From: Phylloscopus collybita
Lineage: Eukaryota > Chordata > Aves > Passeriformes > Phylloscopidae
DNA: 64,000 nucleotides
NCBI GenBank assembly: GCA_027886175.1
Contig: JAJNNQ010000026.1
Location: forward strand, 24,322,001 to 24,386,000
Reading direction: 5' to 3'
In this document: piece after piece, positions 1 to 12,138 of the stretch
Layout of the letters: each line of letters opens with the position of its first letter
Position numbering within the stretch: position 1 is the first letter of the stretch
Position numbers and translations under genes: made by a program
Notes under the pieces: generated by a model
Databases searched by the model: none
The model's input: only the letters and a program-made list of their open reading frames with translations
What the model was told of the DNA's origin: nothing

Positions 1-3000
1 CTTTCGTATCTCTGGAGAAAGCCAAGTGCTTCAGAGAAGGGTTTTTCAGATAGCAGAATTGCAGCCAAAATCATGTTCCTCCCACCAGAGCTGTTCAGCG
101 GGTGGGCTCTCACACAAATAGGCAGTGTGTATCCATGTGGTTCACACTCATACATGTCGTGCTGCAGTCATGTTTTTGAGAACTGTTCTTGCTCCAGGCT
201 TTTTTTGAGGGGGTGCAATTACCATGTGCTTGTTGCCACGCACATGGGCAAATTACAGCAATTGAAGCTGAAGACAGGGAGGTTTGGGACAGCTTCTCTA
301 AAATCCCTTATCTGTTCTTGCCTAGGACCTAGGAAAGCACCTTGTCTTTTACAGGCAGGTTTATTTTTTGCCACAAAGTTTTACCACCTAATCTATCCAT
401 CTCCCTGTTATTCACCTGATGCTTTAGGAGATGTCATTGCTTTGTGGTGTATCTGACAGTATGACCTGGAACTTGGTGATAAATTCTGCAAGGATAAATA
501 AAGCAGCCTGTGTTGAAGAGTATTTGAAAAGTGGGCGTCAGGTCTCTTGTGGCTTAATGAAACATCTGGAGACATGGGATTTGCAATGCAGTGGGAGAAG
601 ATACAGGCAGCCAGGTGCTTCAAAGCCAGATTCTCAGGGATGGGGGCACTAATCAATCTCTTGGCTAAAAGCTGATGACTGGAATCTTGTGTGGTCAGCA
701 GATTCTTTTTTGCAGACAGTGGAAAAAATGGAAGTCTTCTATTTAATCTCATTGGATGGTGATGCCCTAGAGAGGTGACAGATATAGGGGTCAAGAATCA
801 CTCTCTGCACAGGTCTGTGTCTCCTCATATTACTTGAAGAAATCTAGCCTAGAGGATGTAGACAATGAAAAATACTGAGATGAAATGCCCCTATAACCTC
901 TATGTTTCTTTTGCAATAAAGGACCTTTAGAGTAGAAACATGTGCTATTAGTCCGAAGCTGACAGATACCTTTACCTTCAAATTCTGCTTCCTTACATTA
1001 AATATTATCACCTCAGATGTGCACACACTCCCATTCAAGAGCATGTTTGTGTTACAGAATAGTTCATGATTCACACATGATTAAATCCTTCCACTTCTTG
1101 GGACCTTTGTCTGTACAGGAAAAGAGATGCTTTATGTGATGATGCTTAGTGAAAGTCTCCTGACAGATCTGACTGTTCCCTTTGCAAGTAAGCTGGAACA
1201 TAAGCATGCACATTCCATCTGTATGAACGGGAGAGAAGTGCATTCAACATCTGTTGCAGGCAGTTATGAATATTGCAGCAGTCTGGTTTTCCTAGGAATT
1301 ATGCCTAAAGCAGGACCTATGGCTCAGACATTAAAAAGGGAAAAACTAGCCTAGTACAATTTCTCTAAGTCCCTTATTTCCTATGATTTTCCTTCAAGTT
1401 TTTACCACATGTTCCTTGAGAAAAATCAAGGTCAAATTTCCTTATGCTGATTTGTAGTTTTATCTTGTCATGGTTGCATGCCTGCATGATCCCTCACAAC
1501 CTTTCTGAAATAAATGTGTGCGAAAAATTGGCCTGGGTAGCAGAGGTAAGAAAATGTGATATGAGGAGGTAATTAACCCTTGGAATTTTCAGTAAAATTA
1601 AGAAAAAAATGTTTTTTAGTACAAATTTGAATTTAAAATATAGCTTTCTCTAGGACTTTATTTTTTGTTATAAATATTCAGGTTATATTTTGGTTTAAAA
1701 TATTTGGGGGGTAAAAATCTTGAAGTTGATTGCCTGAGCTCAGTTTCACACGAAAGAGCAAATTGGGTATATAGTGGAGTAATTAACATATTCTTTAGCA
1801 GATCATTCAACATCTACTTCTATTTGCTTCCCTAAAAGTAAAATGCTACTAAGTACTTTCTAAAATTCCTAACAGCATGACGGATGAACTATCTTTGAAA
1901 TAAATCAGAATGGATAAATGAATTTCCTTTCTTTCACAGATCTTCAAGACGGAATATACGTTTAAAGTACTCAAAAATTATTTTTGAAAGTTCACACTTT
2001 CATTGTTTGTTTTTTTTTTTTAATCAAGGACAGTTACTTAGGTCTGACGTCCCAAAATCACTAATTTGGATTAGTTTATAGCAAAAGAAAAGTGTTGACA
2101 TTAATATACACACTCCTTTCCTTTATAGACTCAAAAAAAGAAAAAATAAACACCAGAATCTAATTGCAGTGTAAGAATGATACATGTTCTGAAAATCATC
2201 ATATTGAGGCAAAAAGAAATTTTAAATGGTCTTCATAAGACAATATACAAGTCACCTTTTTTGAGGATTTGAATTCCATAAAGAAACATGATAAAATGAT
2301 ATGCAGTAAGTTACTACCCATCTGAAACATATGCTTATATTAATAATAGAACTAGACTCTTCATTTTAAACTGGTGTTTTCAACACTAATTATGTGGCTT
2401 CCATTGCACCAAATATTTTTGAGAAAAAAGATGAAGAGAAATTAAAAGGTGAAAGAGAAAAATGTTGACAAATATTAAACAGTTTCACTTCGATATAATT
2501 GTGAGTTATTGAGTATGCCAGCAGTGATGTTCCAATGATTGGTACATAATTATACAGGGAGAAAGGGTTTTAAGAATTCATAACAACTCCTTAGCATATC
2601 TTATTGGATTTATGCCAGCATGAAGGATTTGGTAATGAACTGTTAATCCAACTGCTCACTACCTGCCTGAGGTTTAAAATGTGGGTCTCTCTAAATGTCA
2701 GCTGCAATTAAGTGTTAAGACTAAAAGCACCTTAGAAAATGAGAAAGTAGTAGGATAGATTTTACTCTCCATTATTGGTATTTATGGCTCTTCTCATGTT
2801 AAATCACTTGCACACTAAACTTTCTTGCAAATGTGTCTGGAAATAGTGTTTAATAGGAGAAATGGGGTGAAATGAAGATGGTTTAGAACAGGTAAAACAT
2901 CCTGATAATGAAATCTGTTAGACAACAGAAGAATCCCCTGTGGGCAGAAGGGGAAACTTCAGTGTCTGGGGCATGTTCAATTAAACTTGAAAAACATTAG

Positions 3001-5055
3001 AAAATATTCTTGTTGGGACAGGAAACAGGTGCAAATAATATTTTCATTACAAGTTCCTGTTATTCTCAAAGCTTTTTCCCAGGCAAGAAATTTGGGGGTT
3101 TTTCCTATCTGCCATGGGTAGTTTCATTGCCTTAAGGGATTAAGCAAAATAAAGTTGCAACATATATATTAACTTTGAAACTGTAAATGGAACCTTTAAT
3201 AATCATTTAATCCAGACATCCCTCATGCTTACCTATTAACTGATGTTATTTAAGGAGTTATCTAAGGCTGGTAAATCAGAAATCTCTTTTACCACATTCT
3301 TGTATAAGAACAATTGTAAGAAAATTTCTACTGCAAAATATTCCTGTATGTGTTCATGCTAGCAGTCATGATGCCCTCTCATTATTGTTGAGGGAAGAGG
3401 ATCTTTCTTGTAGTCACTCACAATTTTTCACTTACTGGGCAGAATTAGGCACATTTTAAGGAATGGACACCTGTTAATATAATCCCAATATTTTAAAAAT
3501 ACAAAAGGAATGGCTCAGTAATTGAGAGCAACCATCTTGTTAGTCCCAAGATAAAAGGTTAAAGGATAAAAACATTAATTTGCAATCCTTCAGATTGCAC
3601 CAAAGCTGACCTTATTGGTTCTTAAAAGTCAACTGTTAATTACTGCTAAGTATTTAATTTTGTTCCCAGATTTAGTTACAACTGCAATCATCTCTTATTT
3701 AGGCTGGACTGATTTTTCATGACCCTTCTTCTGACTCTATGTGCAAATACAAAACTGAACACCACAAAAACTATTATTATATATATATACATACACACAT
3801 ACATACACATTCATAAAAATATATACTTATATTTCATATAAATATATTTAGATAGCAAGAAACAATACTTCTAATAACTTGGCTAAACGGTATTTATGTT
3901 TTTCTATTTCAACTAATTTTCTTTAATGCTTTTAATTTTGAATAAAAATTATCAGTTTTACAAAACTTTTCCAAAAATATTTTAATTATTTTCAATTTAT
4001 TATTTTTTATAATGGAGTTGGATATTTTACCTTAAAAGTTTGTTCTTCTTCACTTCTTTCATCTCAGAAAGTGTAGAATATACAAGGAAGGACAAAGCCA
4101 AAACCTAGAAATGAGAGTAATGTGCAAAATTTTAAACTAGTTTTTCTTATTTCCTCTCGTTTTCTAGTGGGAAAACAGAGAAATCCTTCTAGTTGCTTTG
4201 ACAGTGTCTTACGTTCTAACTTTCTGTTTCTTTCTTTGATTAAAAAAAATTGCTTTTTAAAATTGCTTTTTAAAAGTAAAAAGAAAATTATTTTCTCCAT
4301 TAATAAGAAATTATTATTTTATAAGCATTTTTTAAAAACCAAAAAGATCTTAATAGATTATGAAATAAAAATTCTGCCTTCTTTTTCCATTCTTCAACAC
4401 ATTAGAAAATTACATTTTGAATACTATCCTTTGACTTTTCTGATGATATTCTGAAATAAAATTTGAAAAGCCAAACCATCTAACAAGCACTCGGTTTTCT
4501 GAGTGTTCACATGATCTGCAACAGTAAACATACAACTAATAAAAATTTCAGGAGGATTTAATCTCTCTAAAGTATAACAGCAGTGCTTCCCACTTATTCC
4601 TGCCAGTGCTGATACTGTGCTCATAGAGTTTATCTGTGACCCTGATTCTGAATTTTTCTCAATTTAAAAAAGCAGCAAGTAATGCACTGGCAGTGTTCAG
4701 AGCACCCTTGGTTTTTCCTAAGCATTTTATCAGACCCTGAGAGCAGCTTTTCCAGCTGACAGATCTTTTTGTGAGCTTTAACTGGGTCGGCACTCACATT
4801 GTGATGTATGTCTGGATCTGAACTCTGTGGTCCTGCCCTGTCTCTGCTTGCTCTAAAGATTCCCATTTTCAGAAATGCCTCTTTTCTCAAAGATCTGCTC
4901 AGAGTGAACTGTAATCGGAAATCACAATACACTGCCTAATCAGCACCATCCCTTCAGCATACTGCATGAGCTGATTAAAAAAGAAAGAGGATGATGAATT
5001 TAGGTGAGAACAACTATCAGAAAACTATTTAACCCCTCCTCTTTTCTCTTTTCCT
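1..5055. other. Unique AT-rich non-coding DNA
   Basis: No gene, RNA or recognisable mobile element is supported here. Open frames are short (the longest is about 128 codons), overlap on both strands and carry no recognisable domain. Composition is strongly A+T-rich, especially 1500-4450. A short AT/ACAT-rich tract lies at 3772-3812. The stretch 3420-3660 is non-repetitive with several TAAT-type cores, which could mark a conserved non-coding element, but one sequence alone cannot show that. Confidence 0.6.
3772..3812. repeat. Short (AT)n/(ACAT)n tract
   Basis: An alternating purine-pyrimidine run: tattat and atatatat are followed by imperfect acat/acac units. It is a low-complexity microsatellite with no sign of function. 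Confidence 0.7.
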
Positions 5056-5200
5056 CTTTTCTTTTCTTTTCTTTTCTTTTCTTTTCTTTTCTTTTCTTTT
5101 CTTTTCTTTTCTTTTCTTTTCTTTTCTTTTCTTTTCTTTTCTTTTCTTTTCTTTTCTTTTCTTTTCTTTTCTTTTCTTTTCTTTTCTTTTCTTTTCTTTT
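5056..5200. repeat. (CTTTT)29 microsatellite
   Basis: About 145 bp of perfect CTTTT units (AAAAG on the other strand), preceded by imperfect ctctttt copies from 5035. The open frames that read through it on both strands (FSFLF on one, RKEKK on the other) are products of the repeat and not genes. The length and purity suggest it is still length-variable. It is a homopurine/homopyrimidine tract, a class known to be able to form triplex DNA. Confidence 0.97.
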
Positions 5201-5215
5201 CTTCTTTTTCTCCCC

Positions 5216-5275
5216 TTCCCTTCCCTTCCCTTCCCTTCCCTTCCCTTCCCTTCCCTTCCCTTCCCTTCCCTTCCC
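5216..5275. repeat. (TTCCC)12 microsatellite, G-quadruplex-capable on minus strand
   Basis: Twelve perfect TTCCC units directly follow the CTTTT array after a 15-bp imperfect junction. The minus strand reads GGGAA repeatedly, so G3 tracts are separated by only two bases. That meets the usual G3-N(1-7) quadruplex rule three times over. It probably arose from the neighbouring CTTTT array by T-to-C change followed by expansion. Confidence 0.97.
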
Positions 5276-6445
5276 TCTCATCTTTTCTCTTTTTCTTTTT
5301 ACAGTTATGAAAGAAAAGTGGAGGGAGAAAAAAGCAGATTTTTAAGAATAGGTCATTTTACTCTTAAAAGTCAACTCATTAATTTTCATTCATTTCAGTT
5401 TCACATTCCCAACTATAAACCCAAGCCAAAAGACTAGGCCTGAACACTGGTGTAGAGATCAGAATAGCATCCTTTTGCCAAAAATTATGAAGAATCAGTG
5501 AAAACTAGGTTTTCATTTATTAAAACACAACTTGGCCATAATCTAGAGAAGCTAAGGGGTGAGGAGGAGATGAAGGGAAGGGGAAGGGGAGGAGGAAGGG
5601 GAAGGATGAATGACTTTGCTTATATCATTCAGATACCTGGAGAACAAACACTGTATAAAAAAAGGAGAGACCCTTAATTACTGTTGATAGTTTATATGAA
5701 GACTTTCTTTTCACAAAAGCTTTGACAGATCTGCTCTCTGCTAAGACAGGGCATCAGATAATTAATTTGTACGTGTTTAGCATTTACTTCATGAAAAATA
5801 CAGACCCAGGAAATTGGAGAATATGTTTTAAAGCTTTAAATAATTTCTTTCCCTAGAAACTGCTTAGAAAAATGAGACCTTTGACTTTGTTTCAGAAATT
5901 GTTTATGCTTCTAATGGTAATTACATCAGCATTTGATGAAGATTCCCCATTATGTAAAGGACAAATGTAAAACATAAGAAGCATTGGAACAAGCATGGAA
6001 AAATCACAAGAGGTTCAATTCACAAATGAGATTCACTATGCTTGTGGCACATTCTGTGATTATGCCTAGATTAAAGATAAACCAGAATTGTATTTTCATA
6101 ATATGGTGATACATCATCTGCAAACAGCTTAAATGGCATGCAGTGAATGATGGACTGAATTCAGCCCATAGGAACAATCACCTTGCCCACCTGCTCCAAC
6201 CTGCTCCTGCTAATCCCTTGGACAAAGTATCCTCATACATGCACAGGTCCAGTCCCTGATATTTTTTCATCAAAGCCCTAGTACCCCTCTTTCCCTCTCA
6301 TGTATAGTACAAAATTCTGTGTATTCACTGAGGATATACTATGTACATTTCTTCTTAACCCTGTCTTTCTTTCCATCTTGTAAGCATTCCCAGCTAGTAA
6401 AATTTCATATGTAATGTTATCTGGTTTTTCATAAAAATGAATAAC
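5276..6445. other. Unique AT-rich non-coding DNA
   Basis: No gene or mobile element was recognised. A purine-rich patch at 5565-5606 contains four runs of three or more G (5575, 5580, 5586 and 5598), which makes it a possible plus-strand quadruplex. The rest is unremarkable AT-rich sequence. Confidence 0.55.
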
Positions 6446-6690
6446 AAGGTTACATAGAATCAAAGAATAATAAGGTTACATAGAATCAAAGAAAGGGATA
6501 TCTGAAGGTTTTCTTGCCCAAATCCTTATTCAAAGCTAGGACAAGTGTGAAATTTCAGGAAATTGCTCAGAGCTGCATCCAGTTGAGTTCTGAATGCCTG
6601 CAGGGGTGACAATGACCCACATATCTTCAGGCTTCCTCTTACAGTGTTTGATAACCTTCACAGCAAATAAACTTATTGTTATACAAAGTC
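6446..6690 (-). mobile_element. CR1 LINE 3' end (truncated, minus strand)
   Basis: On the plus strand this begins with two direct 22-bp copies (6446-6467 and 6472-6493) containing catagaatcaaagaa, the reversed form of the attctatg tail repeats typical of CR1. It then runs through a decayed CR1 3' region: gcctgcaggggtgacaatga at about 6595 matches the CR1 'cctccagggatggtgactca' block, and gtgtttgataaccttcacag at about 6644 matches 'atgcttgacaaccctttc'. CR1 is the main bird LINE, and 5'-truncated copies are the rule. Divergence is high, so this is an old insertion. Confidence 0.75.
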
Positions 6691-6694
6691 AAAA

Positions 6695-6802
6695 TTTTGT
6701 TTGCTTCTACTCAGGACTGGTTGGGGGAGGGGCGGTTTGAGTTTGCTTCCCAGAGGTTTTCTGCTTAGAGGTTTTCTTCCAAATTTGCCCTAAACCAGGA
6801 CA
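6695..6802 (+). mobile_element. ERV LTR fragment, family A (3' end)
   Basis: This ends in aaatttgccctaaaccagga followed by ca, the same 3' terminus seen on the minus strand of the complete solo LTR at 19345-19988. The internal gttgggggaggggcgg also corresponds. Only about the last 110 bp survive, directly next to the minus-strand CR1 tail. The left boundary is approximate. No target duplication can be read because the 5' part is missing. Confidence 0.75.
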
Positions 6803-7482
6803 AATATATTTATTGGTGTGGGGCAATATGAGATATGCACTCCTATATACTGATCTCATATCTCATACATTATGAAATCAGTATTTTGTGCCAGCATAAA
6901 CTTATTTGTTTTTGCAGGAAATTAAATCCAAGTGAGGAGGAGCATAGTGTAGCATTATTCTTGGAAGAGATTACAAGGGGAACTCTGATTCTAGATGTGG
7001 GAGAAACAAAAAAAAAAAAATATTTCTTGTCTTTCAGGTCTGGTTACTTCATACTGGACACACCAATCAAGAGTAGGAATGGGTAGTTCATCCAGTCATG
7101 AACACTGCTACAGTGATACTTGTTTCTTTTGCTTTCCACACATCAACACAAGGGCAAGAAGGGGGAAGACTAGCTATACATAACTTATTTGGGATTAATG
7201 GAATTGCCATCTAGTGTATTCTGTGTGAAAGAGCAGGTAAAGAATACAAGATTGCCACAGATAAAATCTACCATGGCTAAAGAGCTTCTTAGCTCTTTAA
7301 TAGCTGTACAAAGTCACTATGGACTCTGGGTACAGGATCTGAAATAAGATAGGGTAGATAGAAATCAAGCCTCTGAAATGTTTATTAAAAGATGGTAAGT
7401 TAAATGAATTTTTTTCATATTATGTTAAATCATGTTAAATATTATTTAATAAGCTGCCAAAGTAAAAATAAAAAAAAAAACA
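6803..7482. other. Non-coding spacer between LTR relics
   Basis: Unique AT-rich sequence with a 13-base A run near 7008 and an A-rich stretch just before the next LTR (7466-7480). No gene recognised. Confidence 0.5.
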
Positions 7483-8081
7483 TGTGGGACACCATGGGGC
7501 ATCAGGGCCCAGGAAAATGGCCCCTCCCCCAACAGGTCCAGGAGAAAATCTCCTTAGAGAAAAGTGGGAAATACTATTTCATTAACAAACAAAGTGCCCA
7601 CAAACATAAAAAATGAATAATATGAAACAATAAAACCTCTTGCTGTTCTGAGGTGAGATGGCAACCTTGAGAAAAGTCCTTGCTGTGTAGCTCGGCTCGC
7701 TCAGTCTCTTATCAGTGCCTCCAGTGATGGAAGATGCTCCCCTGGGCCCCGGTGCTCCTCTGGGTTTTCAGTCCAGAACAGGTTTAAACAGTTCCAAGAA
7801 AAAGAGAGGAAAACAAACCAGCCCAGGGAGCTTCTCTACCTCAGCTAGCTAAAACTAACTAAAAGCACAGGAGATCTCTGTCCCGCTGTCTGTCCCTGCT
7901 GCAGACGAGCAGAGTCCCGGAGCAGAATGTGGAGGAGTGAACACCGTCTCTGCAAACAAACTGCGCTTCTTCTCTCCCCAACTTCGTTCTCAGAACCAGT
8001 CTGGAGGGTGCAGAACCCAATATACAGCATAAACAGAACAGACAATTGGGGATACAAGCATCAAAAAGTCACCCCAGGACA
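7483..8081 (-). mobile_element. Near-complete ERV LTR, family A (minus strand)
   Basis: Collinear with the solo LTR at 19345-19988. Shared blocks include gcccctccccc near 7520, ttagagaaaagtggga, aacaaacaaagtgcccacaa, the aatatgaaacaataaaacctc block, ctcagctagctaaaactaac at about 7842, and the end cagacaattggggatacaag...gtcaccccaggaca at 8081. The left 35 bp (sense 3' end) differ from the relative and may be diverged or replaced, so the start is approximate. The sense strand is inferred to be minus because the relatives carry AATAAA and end in CTAAACCAGGACA in that direction. No internal retroviral gene accompanies it, so it is a solo or broken LTR. Confidence 0.85.
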
Positions 8082-8086
8082 ACAAG

Positions 8087-8715
8087 CCAACTTTTTCTCA
8101 GTATTTCCTCATGCATCTTGTGCTCCAGTGCTCCAGTTTCTGGATGGATCTTCACTGAAGTACCTCCAGTGTGTCCGTGTCGCCCTTTCACTGGGGAACC
8201 CAGACCTTGACCCAGAACTCCAGGTGTATCCCTCCAGTGCCGACCAGAGGGGAAGGATCCCCTCACTCAGCTGGTAGGCATTGGTCTTCCCCCTGCAGTC
8301 TGGCATGCAGTGGGCTTTCAGCACACTGCTGGCTCCTGGTTTTCCATCAGGTTTTCCAGGTCGTTTTTCTGCCAAGCCATTTTTCAGCTGGTTGGCTCTG
8401 AGACTGTACTGGTGCCTATGGTTATTTCCCCACCAATGGCAGGACACTGGATTTCCCTTCCTTGCTCTTCATGAGCTTCCTGTCTGCTCATTTCTCCAGC
8501 TTGATGAGGTTCCTCTGAGTTGCAGCCCTGCCCTGCACTTTACTGACAGTTTAATTCATATGGATTTTATTTGTAAAGTAAATTACCCAGGGTGCATTTA
8601 AACATTCATTGGCCCCAGATCATTCCCTGAGAAGCACCATCAGCACCCACCTATCACTTGGACTTTTGTGCCACTGACATCTGCCCTTCAAGCTCAGTGG
8701 TTCATCCTGTCTATT
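8087..8715 (-). mobile_element. CR1 LINE ORF2/3' remnant (minus strand)
   Basis: Read on the minus strand, this follows the end of the CR1 polymerase frame. A decayed 'gtgtcccycagggatc...ggggcca' block (about 8620-8670) is followed by caagctggagaaatgagc, then a segment translating with HRHQYSL and later ILPLWSAL, which resemble the CR1 'YRLGDD' and 'ILPLYSAL' parts. The continuing homology (HLEFWVKVWVPQ, like 'HLEYCVQFWAPQ') lies in another frame, so the copy is frameshifted and dead. It ends in catgaggaaatactgagaaa against the LTR boundary at 8081. The expected continuation toward the CR1 3' tail is not found on the far side of that LTR. Confidence 0.75.
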
Positions 8716-11700
8716 TTCAAGTATCATCACTGTAACTTTTCCTGTCCCTTGCTATTCATTTTTTTTAATTAAAAAGAAAAAAAGGCAAAAATTAAGAAGG
8801 AACACAAGCATGCCATTCACTTCCTATGCTTGAAAATCCCAAGTCCCCACATTCAACTTTCTTACTAGTACCATTCTGTTCTCCAGAAAATATTAAAAAG
8901 AATGCTTTCACATTCTAAGACCTAGGGAAAACCAAAGAGACCACAGATAGTTTTTATTTTAAAGTTATTTCTTTAAAATGGATCTTTCAAAGGGTTATTT
9001 GAGTTCATGACACCTGGATGGAATTTGCAGAAACTTTCTGAGCACTTCTGCTCCTTTTTTTTTAATCTTTTTAAGGAAATTGGCAAAGTAAAAATGTTCA
9101 GACCTGTACTTCCTTTCTTCAGAAGCTAGTCCTGAAAAAGCCCTCTTGAACTAATATGTAAATGTGTATTGCTGCATAAATTAAGCTTTAGAAAAATGAG
9201 GCCAAACTCATTCAATTTACTTTTTCCAGCCAGACTTGTATAAATGAGGTGGCAATCTAGAAGAAGTTGGTCTTTTCATTTAAACTGGGACCATTCCAGA
9301 AGACCATGTACAAATAAAAATATTTATTGAAGATGAAATGTTCCAAACTTAAACAGGGGATAGGAACAGTAAATTCCTGAATAGAAAACTGTATTTAATT
9401 TTATAATATTTTGGGGTTTATTTACTTTTTTTCTTAAATTATAAATATTCTCATCTATTTCAAAATCCAGAAATTATGTTGCTTTGGTATTTTAAAAAAT
9501 TTACTTCAGAAATTTATTAATCATCAATTAGATAATTTATAATTATTTTTTCTAATTCTGCTTTAAAAAATTGCATATCTTTCTCAGAGAGTAGTCTGGC
9601 ACATGGACACTTGTTCATTTTCATGAGTCAATTGACATTCAGAACTGACTTAAGATGAAATATATGTCTTTATTTTGGCTGTCAGTTACTTTCCTAGTTC
9701 ATCTTAGTCCCAGTCCAAAAGCTAACAGCAGACTTCCTTTAACATAGGTATGCAAAATTCAGTAAAAAATTTGCTTTCCTATGAAAGGAAGTTTAAGGTA
9801 AGGAAAAGATGTGGAAAGAGTCTTAGAGACATATTCAAAAAAACATTTTTGCCTCGAGTTTAAGTCTTTGTCACAAGGATACCTTGCTGACAAAAAAAAA
9901 AAAAAAAAAAAAAAAAGGAAAAAAAAAAAAGAAAAAAAAAAAAGAGTTTGTCAAAAATTTCAGACTAGCTACTATTTCAGTATCACAAGTAAGTATCACA
10001 AACCTGAAGCAGCAGTGGCAGTAGTATGTAATTAATTGCATTTCTTTTTCCTTCATTCCTGTAGTCTCTTAACTCATGACAATGAACAGGAAAAGCAACC
10101 CACCCACCACCTGTCTCTAAACCTGGATAGGCAAGGTCTGAGATTTGTCTTCCTAACTGTTTTTTTTTTTGCATGAGGGGACACCTCAAGGTAAGCATTC
10201 TGCAGAGGTGTTTGCAAACTGAGTCTCGATAAGTGAGCAAATACCTTACTCCAGCAGTGGTGGTCTGCAAAGTCTGATCCTGAAGATCTTCTAAAGACCT
10301 CCTAAACCCTGGCATTCTTTCTACAAATGCTGACTACTGAGGAAGTCCCAGTGGGACTGGCAGCAGAGGCTGGTGAGGCTCACATGATCTCCTACCTGGC
10401 TTCCTCTGCAGCCACTGCCAGCATTGCATGAACATTTCCACTGACCTCATGGGGCATTTTATTTTCTTACTCTGGCAGGATGACCCCAGCTATACACACA
10501 CAAGTGGTTATGGACTTGGCTCAAAAACCCTTTACATGCCATCTGTTCAATCTGCTGTCTCTTCCACATCAAGGTCCCTTGCAAGGTGCTCTTCCTCTCA
10601 GTTGCAACATTATCTTTGAAGAGAGTGCCCTCTCAGGTGTCTGAGAACAAAAGGTGAGTCTTGAGAGCTCCAAACAATATTTCTGACGTTGTTCATCAGC
10701 TCAGGGACTCAGCTCTTGACCTTTTATATGGGTTATACCCTGCCTCTCCCTGCACACGCACTCACAGTCCACAAACCCCTCAGCAGCCTTTTTCCAGGGC
10801 TGTTGAAACAACAGCAGGTTTGTTCTCATGGCTTGGGGGGTACAGAGATACAGATGGAACCTAGGTTTCCCTAGGGACCTTCTCATGACTCAGCCAAAAG
10901 CATTCAAAGGATAAACCATATCAGATGGTGAGAAGTCTTGACTCCATGCTACCCCTAATGGACTGGTCCCAGGACAGTTTCCATGACAACTGATAAGCCT
11001 GCATCTATGGAGATACAATACTTACACTGCAATAATAAGCAGCCCTAGCTTTGTCTTTGTGTAGGACACTGTGAGGATTTGCTTTCCTGTGAGGACTAAC
11101 CTCCAGCTCCTTTTTCTGGCCTGAAATTCATGATGGTAATCCTTCATACAGCGTATCCTAAGCTACTGCTGATCAGGGACCACCACAGGTGGTTGCAGAT
11201 CCCCTCTCTGGTGGTGGCAATCCCTTGCTGTGTGCTGGGCCATTTTCACATGCAAGGAATGGAGTGAATTTATCCTTTTCTCCCTCACATACCACCTCCT
11301 CAAGAGAAGATCCCCAAAGCTAGCTTCCATCAGTTTTGCCCTGCTCTTCTACACTAGGAGCTTCTTTGCTGTCCATACTACAATCAAAACCAGCTTTCTT
11401 CCTCTTTGGGAAGTAAAGATCTCAGATGAAATATAGATTATGCCTGGGGATCTACTAGACAATCACATATTATTGATTTACGGCATTACTTTGTACTGCT
11501 AGTCAGCTGCATGCTTTCCCCCGGTTGTAGTCAGACTCCGTCAGATTTTTTTCCTGGGACAATTGTTAATCCTGGAATATATTTACAAGGTTTGAAAGCC
11601 CACTTGTCATTTCATGAAGCAATACAGTGTAAAATGTGTGCCAAATATCTCCTCTGGCAGCAGATAGGAAGAATGGGCCTTGGAATTTGTATGAATTTAG

Positions 11701-11976
11701 TTTAAGGAGATAATCAATCTAAACAGTACAGATCCACCAACATTAACGGGATTTACTGGATACAGAGCACTTATATCTGTGTGTATAAGCTGTATGTTAT
11801 GATTTTATAAACCAAGAGTTGGCAGACTCTGCTAGCTAGCCCTAAGTAATAATGATCCTGACTTCTGTGTAGAGCTCTTCATTATGCTTAGCAAACCACA
11901 CTCCTGCCTTTTAATTAGTCCTGTGGAAGTTACAGAGGTTGTGGGTCACCATGGGATGGGTACTTGAGGGCATGAT
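8716..11976. other. Non-coding DNA, AT-rich then moderately GC-richer
   Basis: No gene recognised. 8716-9891 is unique AT-rich DNA. 10050-11420 is less AT-rich, with several short unrelated open frames (the largest about 110 codons on the minus strand near 9983-10315), none with recognisable content. It may contain unrecognised old transposon sequence. The A-rich tract at 9892-9945 is listed separately. Confidence 0.5.
9892..9945. repeat. A-rich tract with G interruptions
   Basis: A run of about 25 A, then gg, ten A, g, eleven A, and gag. It is a homopurine low-complexity tract. No retrotransposed gene or AATAAA-tailed element was recognised immediately upstream. Confidence 0.9.

Positions 11977-12138
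<162 letters not shown>

Noticed and set aside
5000..5345. Two opposite open frames of about 90-110 codons
   Set aside because: They read through CTTTT and TTCCC arrays. The translations are pure repeats.
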